64,000 nucleotides of DNA from Serripes groenlandicus (Eukaryota > Mollusca > Bivalvia > Cardiida > Cardiidae), in assembly GCA_031761405.1 (NCBI GenBank), contig JASEVX010000003.1, positions 19,643,849 to 19,707,848 on the forward strand, written 5' to 3'. The notes under the pieces were generated by a model that was not told the origin of the DNA, searched no databases, and saw only the letters and a program-made list of their open reading frames with translations. Of the stretch, positions 48,186 to 58,392 are shown one piece after another (the first letter of the stretch is position 1; each line of letters opens with the position of its first letter). Made by a program: the position numbers and the translations under genes.

Positions 48186-49298
48186 TCATCCTATTTCCAT
48201 TGAGCTCTCGCACTCATAGTGAGATTTATTTCCCTTATCTCTGACTATTTCAGATTGTAACGAATAATCCTTGGTTGTAGCATAGTGCTCTCTGTCGTAT
48301 TTCTGTCTCATAAGCCTTGCCTGCAGTTGGAATAAAGTTAAATTGTCTTCTAAATTTTCGCTATTGTGTGATGTTTCGTTTTGTGGAACTTCGTCGCGCG
48401 AAACTTCGTCACGCGAAACTTCGCCGTGTGAAACCTCGCTACGTGAAAATTCGGTTCTTGACGATAACTTATCCCTTTGATTTCGTGACAGGAGTTTTCT
48501 TGCTCGGGGTCGGAGCCTATTATGAATTTGAATTGCATCAGTTATGTCTGAGTTGCTCGTTAGTTGTAGGAATACATAACGACAATTCCTGATCGGACCT
48601 GGGTGCAATTCTTTTGAAACAGGAATATCCCATTCATTTAGATTTGCAAGTCTAACATCGTCTTTGCAAATTGTAATAAGCTGGTTGTCTAACTGGTTTT
48701 TAACTACCAAGGTTTTGGGGCCTTTAATTTGTATGACTCTGAAATATGATTTCCAATGGGGGGGGGGGGCCAGTTTTCCCTTACGGACATGAATTTTAAT
48801 GTAGACTGCGTCGTTTATTTGTATATCGACCTCGTGTCTGTTTTTATTTGCGTATGTATTTCGGGTCGACCGTGACTTAATAATTGATTTATAAACGTCA
48901 CTGTAAATTTGATGGTTGCGTTCTAACATATTCTTGTGGAAATCAGTTCCATAGTATTTTAGCCTACGATCAAAAAGGTTATCTATGGGTAGGATTGCGT
49001 CTCTTCCGTAAAGGAGGAAATACGTGCTTTGTTTCATGCTTTCTGAAAAGTTAAAACGTAATCCACCTAGCGCTGGTATTACCATTACATCCCATAAATC
49101 GCGATTTTTTGGTATTAGTTTTGTCATGATGGAATTTAAAGTGGCATGGTTTCTTTTGTTGCGACCATTCGAAGCAGGACAATAAATGGTTGTTCTAGTA
49201 TGATTTATGTGTAATTCTGCCATTGTCTCTTGAAACATTTTTGCAATAAAACACGGACCATTATCGGTTTTTACCTTTAAAGGGCAACCGTACCGCAA
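48186..49298 (-). pseudogene. Ty3/gypsy integrase, catalytic Glu replaced
   Basis: The 370-codon frame from the first Met carries KTDNGPCF (second Asp, residue 12), and the frame is open upstream to about 49490, where EVSIDCQGPF supplies the first Asp (49443-49445). The position of the catalytic Glu, 36 residues after D12, is Lys48 (SNGRNKRN; codon at 49155-49157), so strand transfer should be dead. The C-terminal part has a GPKTLVV chromodomain-like or SH3-like stretch, then a Ser/Arg/Glu repeat (SRDEVSRDEV) from a 15-bp tandem repeat at 48389-48465. A run of 12 G near 48759 lies in frame as poly-Pro. Confidence 0.85.
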
Positions 49299-49449
49299 AA
49301 AGAAATTTTCAAAGAATGCGTTTACTATCCTCTCTGCAGTTATGTCCTTTGTCGGGATAACTTCGGGGAAAGCTGTAAGCTCGCAGAGAAAAACGACTAA
49401 GTACTTATTTCCAATAATTGATTGGTTAAAAGGGCCTTGACAATCTATA

Positions 49450-49917
49450 CTAACTTCCGCAAATGGGTACGGTGGGTTCTGACGTCGCCCAATTTAATTT
49501 GGAAATATCTTCATCAAGGTCTTGTTCCTGAATTAAATTTAATTTTGATAACTCTGTGAGTTCAGAGTTTATTAAGGGTGATGGTTCTTTAGAAGCCTCG
49601 GCTATTTGTTTTGGGTTTAAATCCTCGTTATTAATTACGCTTATAGGATGGGGGTTGTCTGAAAAAAGTGTATCCGATGTGTGTGATATTTCGCGCGGCA
49701 TATAATCAGCTGCTATGTTTTTATTTCCGGGTATGTATTCAATCTTGCAATCATAACAGGAAATATTCAAAGCATAACGCTGTAATAGCTTATTGTCAAA
49801 ATTTGCAGTCAACAGGTGTACTAACGGTTTATGATCCGTTTTGATAGTAAACTTCGCTCCTTGAAGGTAACAATTTAGTTTCTTTAATGCATAGTCAATT
49901 GCAAAAGTTTCCTTCAT
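49450..49917 (-). pseudogene. Ty3/gypsy RNase H segment
   Basis: 155 codons beginning MKETFAIDYALKK and containing IKTDHKPLVHLL and IEYIPGNKNIAADYMPR, the second half of a gypsy-type RNase H. The frame ends at a junction near 49485 where integrase sequence starts in another frame. The expected H2C2 zinc-binding domain (about 60 residues) is missing, which indicates a deletion. A frameshift at 49917-50009 separates it from the RT segment. Confidence 0.85.
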
Positions 49918-50008
49918 TATAGTGCTATATTTTTTTTTAGTTCTAGAAAGTGCATGACTGAGAAAGAATAAGTTTTTTCACCATTTTCTAAACCGGATGG
50001 GTTTTGAG

Positions 50009-50698
50009 TCAAGACTGCTCCGACTGACTGATCTGAAGCGTCACAATACAAAACGTACTCTTTAGAAATATCTGGATGTGATAAAATGGCATTTGTTCTA
50101 GCCTTTTTTTAATTTCTTGAAAACTGTCAGTGCATTCCTGCGTCCATTGAAATTTAACATTTTTGTGAGTTAACTGAGTAAAAGGGATAGCTACTTCTGC
50201 GTATTTCTTTATAAATCTTCTGTAATAACCAGTGAAGCCTAAAAATGAGCTAACGTCTTTAACACTTTTGGGGATTTTGATGTTTCTAAGAGCCTTTACT
50301 TTTTGTTGGTCAGGTGCAATGCCATTTACGCTAATTTCGTGGCTAAGGTATATAATTGAATCTTTAAAGAAGGTGCATTTCTTAGCTTTTGGCTTCAGGC
50401 AGTTTTGTCGTAACCTTCGAAAAATCTCTTCAATGTGCCTTAAATGGTGCCTTAAATGGTCTACTTCGTTTTCACTGTAAATCAAAATATCATCTAAGTA
50501 ACTAACCGAAAACATCTCGCAGTCTTTAATAACTTTGTTTAAAATGCTTTGGAAACGACCACCTGCCAAATGTATACCAAAAGGTAATCTATTGAACTCA
50601 TATAGGCCAAAAGGTGTAGTGAAAGCGGTCTTTTCCTTGTCGGACTCCATAAGTTCAATTTGGTGATATGAGTTTGATAGGTCTAAAGTTGTGAACAA
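50009..50698 (-). pseudogene. Ty3/gypsy reverse transcriptase, main segment
   Basis: 229 codons with TTLDLSNSYHQIEL (first catalytic Asp), FTTPFGLYEFNRLPFG and SYLDDILIYS (active site, codons at 50489-50500), then FLGFTGYYRRFIKKYA and the start of RNase H (FQWTQECTDSF). These are standard gypsy RT landmarks. The frame is lost at the 3' end within RNase H, and upstream at about 50700-50764. Confidence 0.9.
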
Positions 50699-50763
50699 TT
50701 TGGTTCCGTTTAAGGACGCTAATATGTCGTCCGTCCTTAGCAGCGAGTAGCTTGTGCACTTAA

Positions 50764-51195
50764 CTATGGAATTCGGCGGAAATCAATGATAAGTCTTTTA
50801 GATCCGTCCTTCTTGTCTACAAGTATGCATGGTTGACTGTATTCACTACGAGAAGGGCGTATAATCTTAGCATCAAGCAATTTCCCGATTCTTTTCTTTA
50901 AAATATCCCTTTCCAGAAATGGAACGCGATATGGTCTGGATTCAATGGGTGTGTCTTGCTTTGTATGCAGTGCTATTTGTTCGTGATGGTATTTACCCAA
51001 ATCGAACTCACATTTGGAAAAAATATCATGGTATCTGTCTACTAAATCGCCTACTTGTGTACTCTTGTGTAAGGGGACGTTTATTTGTTTACGTTGCGAG
51101 GTCATATCGACTAAATCACCATCGGCGACATTGCTTTTGACTGAGCAGATATTCAGATCTGGTCGCTCATGGTGGTCAGTTTTCAAGCTTGTCAT
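50764..51195 (-). pseudogene. Ty3/gypsy RT N-terminal segment
   Basis: 143 codons ending VDKKDGSKRLIIDFRR, the RT fingers region, preceded by YHDIFSK … PYRVPFLERDILKKRI … IIRPSRSEYSQPCIL, which link protease and RT in gypsy pol. A frameshift directly after DFRR moves the sense to the segment at 50009-50698. Confidence 0.88.
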
Positions 51196-51365
51196 GGATG
51201 TTTCCTTATCGATAGGTTTAACACGCCCGAGGACACAACCTCGCTTTATTTTGATAGTTTTATTTGAAAAATTTGAAATTACTACCGGAACGCGACGTTT
51301 TTTTGTTACTGTAGAGAGACTGGGTGTTAATTTGATATACGATTCGTTGGTTAGAAATCCTTTTT

Positions 51366-51900
51366 CTACCGCAGTGACTCATATACAGATATTTCCGGAA
51401 TAGAGGGATTTTGCTTCAGTTTAGATGGGAATCTATATGTTGTCTGAGGTTTAAGAGTAACTGTTTTACAAAGACGGACTAAAGAGGCTATGCAGGCATC
51501 GTTTTGCAAGGGCACATATTGGTCCTTTATTCTAATACAATTTAGATCGAAATATATCCTACAACTGTTTTTTGCCAAGAAATCCTTGCCAAGAATGCAA
51601 TTGCGTGATAATTTATCTGCAACGATGAAAATATGCCTAATTCTATTTTATTAATCTTCATTTCTAAATGTGCCGTGCGTAAAACTTTGATTGCGTCGCC
51701 TGATGCTGAACTAAGCCGTATTCCAGTCTTGTTTAATTCTACCTGTGGTTTGAGATAATTAAAAATTCGTTTGTGTATTAGTGAAAAAGATGCACCTGTG
51801 TCAACAAGTGTTCTTAAAACTACATTATGTTACTTGATTAAGCAACTATTGGGAATATCGTTCTCCTCCAAATGAGTGTTGAATTGAATATAATCTAATT
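51366..51900 (-). pseudogene. Ty3/gypsy aspartic protease remnant
   Basis: RTLVDTGASFSLIHK, the retropepsin active site, is encoded near 51790-51810 on the minus strand, followed by a typical flap region. A frameshift at about 51630 passes the sense to the 51366-51578 frame (SRNCILGKDFL is read across the junction region). A stop (TAA) occurs shortly before the active site near 51828. The protease would not be made intact. Confidence 0.75.
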
Positions 51901-51933
51901 TCTTCGGACTGTCGTCCCCATTACAGCCGAAGT

Positions 51934-52349
51934 TTAATATTTTTTTTGGTTGTGATAGCCGTTATCTGAATTTGTTCTCAATTGTAAATACTGTCTACAA
52001 TCAGATATACGGTGACCCAGTTTCCCACAAAAGAAACAACGGATCGGAGGTCTGAAATCTCCCCTTTTTTCGTTATTTTTCCCCAAACCCCAATCAAGTC
52101 CCCTATTCGGTAGTTGTCTATCATTTCGAAATTGTTGACCGCGTAACACGGTTTTGATTGCATTGACATGTCCTAAACGCTTACGGCAATTACTGCTGAC
52201 ATGACCCCTTCTATTACAAAAAATACAAATATTATATCGCCTAATTGCCTCTACCTCCATAGGCTGTTCATAATTTAGATTTTCGTGCTTTTCGTGGGTT
52301 TGTCTAGGTTCAAAAGTTTGTCTTATCTCATGCGATCGTAATTTTTGTC
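51934..52349 (-). pseudogene. Ty3/gypsy gag, 3' part with two zinc knuckles
   Basis: It contains CIFCNRRGHVSSNC and CFFCGKLGHRISDC, two CX2CX4HX4C knuckles for RNA binding, separated by a basic linker. The open frame extends upstream of the first Met (52260) to the insertion site at 52341-52349. Across the 9-bp duplication the frame matches that of the 5' gag part. Confidence 0.85.
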
Positions 52350-52953
52350 ACATAAATACCCTTATTTTCAAGTTGAGAACAAATCACGGAACAACGATAT
52401 CCAACATGTGTGATAACAAAAACACGTCATACACGCGACTACTGATGACGTCATTTTGCATTTATCTTGATTATGTTTATTGTTAAGTTGTTAAATTTTA
52501 CACATTGAAAAATGCAATAATACGTTATTTTGAATAAATAACGAGTCTTAATTGTTTAAAACATTGTTGGTTTTTTTCTTCTTATTCAAAAATGATGAGG
52601 ACTACTTTTTTATGCGGTGAATCACAAGTTCTTATGAAGAATATGGCATTCGGTCTTTGTTTTGATGTTGTCAATATTTTTCATTAAAACACACTGTTTA
52701 GGTGATAAAAAGAATCCATCACTCGTTTTACCTTGGAGAAGATTTCTTAAATTCGTCTCGAAAAAGAGAGTTATTAACCTCGCCAAGAGGCTCGGTTAAT
52801 AACCGTATTTTTCTAGACTCATTTAAGAAATCTTGATCTCCAAAGAAAACTCATGATGGATCCTATATATATCTAATTCTTATATTGAACTCATTTATGG
52901 CGGACGTTACCGCGTTTTGAAAAGAAGTTGGGTTTTCCCTAGTCATTTTTGTC
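52341..52953. mobile_element. 595-bp insertion in gypsy gag with 9-bp target duplication
   Basis: ATTTTTGTC occurs at 52341-52349 and 52945-52953, and removing one copy plus 52350-52944 restores gag continuity, so this is a clean insertion. The insert has no ORF and no clear terminal inverted repeats (ends ACATAAATACCC and CCCTAGTC). A palindrome at 52712-52863 has arms of about 70 bp (GGATCCATCATGAG-like ends, GGTTATTAACC near the centre). A 9-bp duplication is typical of MULE-type transposons, but membership is an inference. Confidence 0.85.
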
Positions 52954-53461
52954 GAATTGATTCGTCTGCTAGTCCGTCGACCAAAAATCCTACCGTCTGA
53001 TGGTTAACTAATCGCTGTGATTGGTCAAAACCTGCATACGCGTCTTGTGCCAAAACGAGAATAGTTTCAGTGAAATCGTGTATGCTTTCAAGGTTATTCT
53101 GACGTATATTCCTAAGCCTCGAGAAATGGATGTGTGCATCGGAAACTACGCTAAAACGGTCGGCTAAGGCGGGTTTTAGCTGTGCCCACTCCACGTGTGG
53201 AGACTCTTGAATATTTCGAAGTATTAAATCGGATATCGTTCCCGAGCTAAACCTATACGCTTTGAGTTTCTTTTTCTGGTCCGGAAAGTTATTAAGTAAC
53301 GCGCATTTCTCTATAGCCTTAACCCAATTTTGAAATTTAGAATGTTCGCCATCAAAAATAGGAACAAAATCCGTCGCGCCATGTAATCCTAAGTTTACTA
53401 ATTGTTCTAAGATGTTTTGAAAAAGAACTTTGAAATCACCTCCATCTCCGTCATTTGCCAT
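52943..53461 (-). pseudogene. Ty3/gypsy gag, 5' part
   Basis: 172 codons from ATG at 53461. FVPIFDGEHSKFQNWVKAIE and WAQLKPALADRFS … SIHDFTETIL resemble the retrotransposon Gag capsid region. The frame ends just inside the 595-bp insertion. The start lies about 110 bases downstream of the 5' LTR, as expected for a leader. Confidence 0.85.
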
Positions 53462-53574
53462 GTTGTTTGACTAAGAATAAAGAGAAATCGTCAAAAAAAT
53501 TCACTTACTATTTGTTGTTGAGCCGTATAGTGGTTTACTTTCGTGTTGGTCCTGATCATTTTCGAATAGACCTC

Positions 53575-53857
53575 TGTCGTATAATAACTCAAAACACACA
53601 GCTTAGTTCATAAGATATTTAATGCATAGTCTGACAGAATAGCGAGCCGACGGCTATTGCCGGTCTGCTACAATAGTGTAACTCCCCTCTTTATATAGAG
53701 CCTTCCTAACTATTACATAAACGGTGACCTTTGTATCCGTGACAGGTGGTCACGTATCTCGTAGACAGTCAGTGCATTAAGATGTAACATGTCATTCAGA
53801 ATACTTCATATATACGTGGACAAACCCCGTCCTAAGAATAATATCCATTATTCTACA
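53575..53857 (-). repeat. Ty3/gypsy 5' LTR
   Basis: 283 bp, + strand TGTCGTATAATAAC … ATTATTCTACA, with TG/CA ends. It is the promoter-bearing LTR for the minus-strand element. The primer-binding site next to it (minus strand GAGGTCTATTCG) does not begin TGG, so the priming tRNA is unclear. Confidence 0.92.
53686..53702 (-). promoter_or_regulatory. Probable TATA box in gypsy 5' LTR
   Basis: The minus strand reads CTCTATATAAAGAGG, a good TATA element near the middle of the LTR, at the place where U3 promoters lie. The other LTR has CTTTATATAAAG at the same position. There is no direct evidence of transcription. Confidence 0.55.
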
Positions 53858-54091
53858 AAGTCATTTTTCTTTAAAAATTATATAAGATAGATTAGAAAAG
53901 AATAATTATTCTATAAATTTAATACGGTAAAAACTATTTAGATATTGTAAAATAATGTTTGTGCAAACTAGCCACTGTATACCTGTATACACTATGTTAG
54001 ATAAATAATCAACTAGAAATAGTGGAAAAGGTACACAATACTAGGTTAGGGAACAGCAAAATGCTTTATAACGTCATCAGAATATAATAAC

Positions 54092-54210
54092 CATCTGTGG
54101 AAGCCGGCTTTTATAGCTACGTTCGTATAGAGTGGTTGACCTATTCTTAAAGTTAAGCAACGTTTATCGCGGTTAGTGCCTGGATGGGTGACCCGCGAGG
54201 GCTTAACTCC
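54092..54210 (+). pseudogene. 5S rRNA-like sequence 1
   Basis: AAAGTTAAGCAACGT (box A region) and GGTTAGTGCCTGGATGGGTG followed by ACCCGCG (box C region) match the internal promoter and core of animal 5S rRNA with few changes. The 5' half (GAAGCCGGCTTTTATAGC) does not match 5S, and the 3' helix is altered, so it is a 5S-derived repeat or pseudogene. Confidence 0.65.
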
Positions 54211-54310
54211 AGTAAACGTTACAAACGCTGGCAGCGGTGTGACTTCGGGTCGAAGTCAAGAGAAAAGAGGTAGAAATGTAACGGAAACTGGGTATAGGTA
54301 TAAATATTAC

Positions 54311-54445
54311 TTCTACAGCCATGCGGTAGAAGCCGGCTTTTATTGCGACGTTGGTAGAGTGGTTGATCTTTTCGTAAAGTTAGGCAACGTTCATCGCGGT
54401 TAGTGCCTCGATGGGTGACCCGCGGAGGCTTAACTCAGGTACACG
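54311..54445 (+). pseudogene. 5S rRNA-like sequence 2
   Basis: It starts TCTACAGCCATGCGG, like the 5' end of 5S rRNA (TCTACGGCCATA), then shares GAAGCCGGCTTTTAT and GTAGAGTGGTTGA with the first copy, and retains GGTTAGTGCCTCGATGGGTG plus ACCC. Box A is mutated (AAGTTAGGCAACG). The spacing between the copies is about 220 bp. Confidence 0.65.
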
Positions 54446-55034
54446 TTACTGTTTCAACTAGCCGCTGTATACCTATACACTATGTCAGATAAATACTAGA
54501 AATAGTTTGTTTATCAAGTGGAAAATACACACAATACTAGCTTAGGGAACAGCAAAATGCTTTAAAACGTCCGATATTGTAAAACAATATTTATGCAAAC
54601 TTTCCACTATATACCTATACAATACGTCAGAATAGAATAACCAACCGAAATATAGATAAACATCAATGTATTCATACTTGCTTTTATAATTTGTATTTGT
54701 TAAATTTATGAATAGTAGGCCATTGCATTATTACCAAGATGATTTTGACTAAAATCTAAATATTTTGGACAACATATCCAAATGCGGAATTTGTGCTGAC
54801 GCGGTTGATTTGATTCAAATCCTCACGCGCTCTGACGTAGCCATTTCCCATATAGGTTCACCCAAATTTCGATGTTAAAATCTTTGACCTTTCGTGTTTG
54901 TGAAATTGGACGATTTCATTTGGATAATAAGGGATTTTTATGCAGGTTTGTGAGAAATTATTTTACAATTTATTCTTTGACAAACAAATAAATCTTTTGA
55001 AAGTTTGGTCAAACATAAAAAAATGAATTGACCC

Positions 55035-55165
55035 TTTTATTGACACGTTGATCATTGGCGCGTTTGTAGCAGACGACTTTTGACAAACATCGTGACTAAA
55101 GGAGACATTGCTAAAAATTAGAAGTTTCTCCTTTTGTCATAATGTTTTCAACTGTTTTTCAATGA
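55035..55165. repeat. Degraded TTAA-MITE copy
   Basis: TTGTAGCAGACGACTTTTGA followed by ACATCGTGACTAAAGGAGA … AAGTTTCTCCTTTTGTCATA and ATGTTTTCAACTG show the subterminal and core parts; the termini are eroded (GACCCTTTTATTGACACG on the left). Confidence 0.6.
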
Positions 55166-55263
55166 TTTTCTTAATTTCTGATGTTTTTTACACATGTCAA
55201 GATCGGTTTTTGTTTACCTTCCATGGTCACGCGATGTAAGAATTGTTGGTTGGCTCATATTAT

Positions 55264-55910
55264 ATTGAACATTAAAGTCAGATTATTAAAAACAAAGCAA
55301 ATGAAAAGATGATTGTAACATTGAGATGCCATCTATGTGAAATTACGAAAAAAATGAAAACGAAAATCTATAAATAGACTATAAAGGAATGCATGGTTTA
55401 TAAACGCGTTGGTGAATACGATCTAATCTAAATTACCGGAAATCCAAAAAGTGAACTAAATATTTAGCTTAAGTCAAAAGTCTAAATTAAAACATTTGGT
55501 GAATACGGGCCGTGGCTTTTTTTATCTAATTGCTGCGTTATATATCATAGCTTGTAAGGAACCAGATTACATTTAGCGCACGCCTCTAGTTTAATGGTTG
55601 CCGGTTTAACATACTATCAAACTAATAAAGGGTATGAGGCAGGTAACCAATTAAGTTTAGACTAGATACAGTATGAATTTCGCTTAAATAAAAATATACT
55701 GGCCTTTGTCTTTTGTTTTTAATTTGTAAAACTCACACATGTATATAGAGTGTAAAAGGGATGTTTCAAAAGTCATTACCTTAAATTAATGTACTTAGTA
55801 AGGACAAAGAGAAATCCCGATTTGTAGTCACGCTGGCAGGTCTAAATATTCTCCATGTCCGAAATGTCTAAGCAACCCTACAGAAAGCCGCCTCTTGGCG
55901 GCTTCCAATA
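55264..55910 (+). repeat. Dispersed 0.67-kb repeat, copy 2
   Basis: It aligns with 12770-13435 over its length. It contains an extra stretch near 55578-55650 (CACGCCTCTAGTTTAATGG) not present in copy 1. The ends are not sharply defined and no target duplication is visible. Confidence 0.8.
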
Positions 55911-55915
55911 ATATC

Positions 55916-57024
55916 TGTGCTGACTGTTGCAGAGTCAATCTTTTCGTGACGATTTAAAATGAGGTTTGTATTCTCAAAAATTGTTTATAGATATCTTTTT
56001 ACAATTCACAGCATGCCAAACACTCTTTCAACTTCATCTTTATCTAAAACATTATATAAAGCAGATATTCCCCTCAAAAGCCTTCTTGTTGGAAGTCCAG
56101 GAACAAATGACATATCGCGTTAAGCATGCGATCATGTAAGTAACTGTTATATGTTACTAGCCTCATACGGGCCTGGTACGCTAATAAAAAGAAATGAAAA
56201 TCTAGTGTATATAGAAAGTGCTCCAGTTTTCTCGTCAGCCAGATTTGATCCATGTTTGCATTTTGAGTCTGATACAAACTAAAGAAGATGATTTAATAAA
56301 CCGTTATGTGTCAGCATGTAGCTAAATGGTTACCCTAAACACTGGTCACAAGGATTCCACCCGCAAATATCGAGTTACGAACAACATACTTTAAATCATA
56401 AAAAATACGGTGACATTTGACCATTTGACAGGTCGGACACAGGTCTGCAACCTTAGTTTTACATATATTTTAAGGAGAGCTGTTATTTGCCGTTTCACTT
56501 TAAGCGACCGATAAAATAACCTTTAACAATATTGATCAAACTATACAAAAATATAAGAAAACCTTTATTTGTTGGAGCGTACATACATTTTATTTGATCA
56601 TGAAAATACAAAATGCGCTAATGATGCAAAATCACTCATAAATTTCTTATTAATGTGTTTTGTATTAGATGTCATAGGAAATCCATGCTGCTACTAGTTG
56701 CATCATAGGTTTATAACCGTGTATAAGCAGAGTTGAGCTGGAAGTAAGGTTGCAGATCTGTTTCCGACCTGTCAAATTTCACTGTTAATGTTGTGATTTT
56801 AAGTCTGGTGTTCGTAAACAGATCGTTTTCTTATAAAATCCTTGTGACCAGAGTTAAGGGTAACCATTTAGCTAAAGGTTATTCAATTGTCGTTTTAGCA
56901 AGGGGCTCGTCAGAGCCAATTGCTATAGTAGGCTAATTCATCGAAAGTCTGGAATCAGTCCATAGTGTTTAAGTCTTTTTACAATATCGGCAATAAATGA
57001 TAAGGAGTTGTTTCGATTTCAATA
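55916..57024. other. Intergenic stretch without recognised gene
   Basis: It includes at 56893-56993 the second copy of the 90-bp dispersed segment found at 18748. A minus-strand frame at 56074-56277 has no domain. Nothing else was recognised. Confidence 0.5.
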
Positions 57025-57252
57025 ATGGCGGATGAGTTGAATTACGGAGCTGTAGATGAAGAATTATACTGTTCGTCGTCTTCTTTCGAAGAAAACAGCG
57101 ATGAGTCAGCTATTTACAGTGAGACAGATGACCTAGGCAACGGTCTAGCGCCTTTAGGGATCAGACCATACCAGCTTTAGTCAGTAAAACGATCTGAAAC
57201 GAGCAGCGAGTCTGAAGACGAAGCAGGACGTGAAGTTATTCGTGATGAATGA
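57025..57252 (+). pseudogene. Acidic N-terminal exon, P2X7-like/transposon-associated type
   Basis: ATG at 57025 opens 51 codons (MADELNYGAVDEEL…, GIRPYQL) to a TAG at 57178-57180. The same frame then continues 23 codons with SVKRSETSSESEDEAG before TGA at 57250-57252. A Glu/Ser-rich stretch followed by IRPYQxxP is typical of the N-terminal part of a large invertebrate family annotated as P2X purinoceptor 7-like C-terminal proteins. The internal stop and absence of the following zinc-binding domain suggest a broken gene copy. Confidence 0.4.
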
Positions 57253-57484
57253 TTCGTGCTATTTTCAGCTTAAAAGTATTGATAACAGGCGAGAATAAAT
57301 TATTTGTTGTAAAAGGTTATCTTAAGAAGCATTTAAACTTTAATTATTTAATCTAGAACTACTTTTAGTTTGATATCTGTTCATTTTGACAGGGATTTTT
57401 GTTTCTACTCCATAAGTCAAATTTAAACATATGTTCGCATATTTTCCCGATTCTCAAGGACGATTAAGTTCTTTTTTTACTTAC

Positions 57485-57647
57485 CCTTGGTTGTTGAAAC
57501 TCATTAATCCAAGCGCCTACAGAGACAAAATCGTTGTCGGAAGAATAACAATCATCGGAAACGACTTCCAGATAAGAAATATCTGATTGAATGTCAGACG
57601 GGGTGAAGCCAGAAAAAAAACAGATTCAGACTCGAAAAATCAGCCAT
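57485..57647 (-). pseudogene. Acidic first-exon-like ORF with donor site
   Basis: ATG at 57647 starts MADF. A frameshift in a run of A/T (57612-57619) separates it from an acidic frame with GFTPSDIQSDIS and DDCYSSDNDFVSVG, ending at CCAAGG followed by GTAAGT, a strong donor. Size and composition suit the first exon of a transposon-derived gene. The family was not identified. It faces the ORF at 57025 head to head. Confidence 0.3.
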
Positions 57648-57869
57648 ATTGAACAATGCAATGTACAGACAATAATTAAAAATAGATGAAAATTGGCTAA
57701 CTCGTCGTAATCAAACAGGTGTTCTCCAAAGAACTGACCAGTATTGTGTAAGTGTTATAACACGAACCGTATATTACCAATTGTATTGCCCTTCTGTTTT
57801 CTTACCACAGTCAATCAAAGACTCGCCGGTATTGTATGGATGAAAACAATAACCACTTATGTCAGCTGT

Positions 57870-58392
57870 TCATCCCTTTCCTCCTTACAACAAATCACAG
57901 CAAACGATTGTGAAAATTTCGAGACAAAAATAAAGAAAATCTATAAAAAATAAAAGTATAATTATTGAATAAATTCAAATCATTGTGGCTAAAGTTATCT
58001 ATTAAATTTAATGCATTTAGGCTTTCTCGTTTTGCTGCAATGTTTACCAAACTCGTCAGCTTTAGTTGCGTCAAACTAAATCTACATCTGTGAAAGGGGT
58101 AGCTTACTTGATTGTCAAAACCGGTATATATCACGAGAATCCTGATCGGTCAAACAAAGAACCGACTTTGCACGTGTGCGTAAACCCTTTCCTCTTTCAA
58201 CAAAATTGTCGACGAAATTAAAAACATCTTGACAAAAAATTAGAAGCTCTTTAACTCTTTCCCACGTACAGACAATTTCTACTACAGAAGAATATATTCA
58301 TATAGGGTTGCTTCATTGTGTTTGGGAGCAATTTCTCTCGTTTTCAAATGTCGTCCGTTTCAGAATTTTTTATATGAAGAAAGGGATAAATG
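57870..58392. repeat. Two degraded TTAA-MITE copies
   Basis: The first (57870-58105) opens CATCCCTTTCCTCCTTACAA and has the core TTCAAATCATTGTGGCTAAA … GTTTTGCTGCAATGTTTACC. The second (58180-58392) opens AAACCCTTTCCTCTTTCAAC and ends TATATGAAGAAAGGGATAA, with an internal third terminus CTCTTTCCCACGTACAG near 58256. Confidence 0.55.

Larger units (their letters stand above)
46045..53857 (-). mobile_element. Ty3/gypsy LTR retrotransposon, degraded
   Basis: Two direct LTRs (46045-46326 and 53575-53857) flank a 7.2-kb interior reading, on the minus strand, gag with two CCHC knuckles, protease, reverse transcriptase, RNase H and integrase, the Ty3/gypsy order. A purine tract AGGAGG precedes the 3' LTR. 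Flanking 5-mers (TATGT and AAGTC) do not match, so no target duplication is visible. The coding region has several frameshifts, a missing integrase zinc domain and a 595-bp insertion in gag. The 1.9 kb at 46327-48185 has no recognised coding function. Confidence 0.93.
53948..54650 (+). repeat. Duplicated spacer units around 5S-like sequences
   Basis: A unit containing AACTAGCCACTGTATACC, GATAAATAATC/ACTAGAAATAG and AGGGAACAGCAAAATGCTTT lies at 53948-54076, recurs at 54449-54571 and starts again at 54572-54642. The two 5S-like sequences sit between the first two units, so the whole resembles a degenerated tandem array. Confidence 0.7.

Noticed and set aside
54176..54403. 75-codon open frame over the 5S-like sequences
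   Set aside because: It is the translation of non-coding 5S-like repeat DNA.
56074..56277. Possible PAN/Apple-like exon upstream of the GON gene
   Set aside because: A reading KCKHGSNLADEKTG exists in another frame, but cysteine spacing and splice borders do not support an exon.
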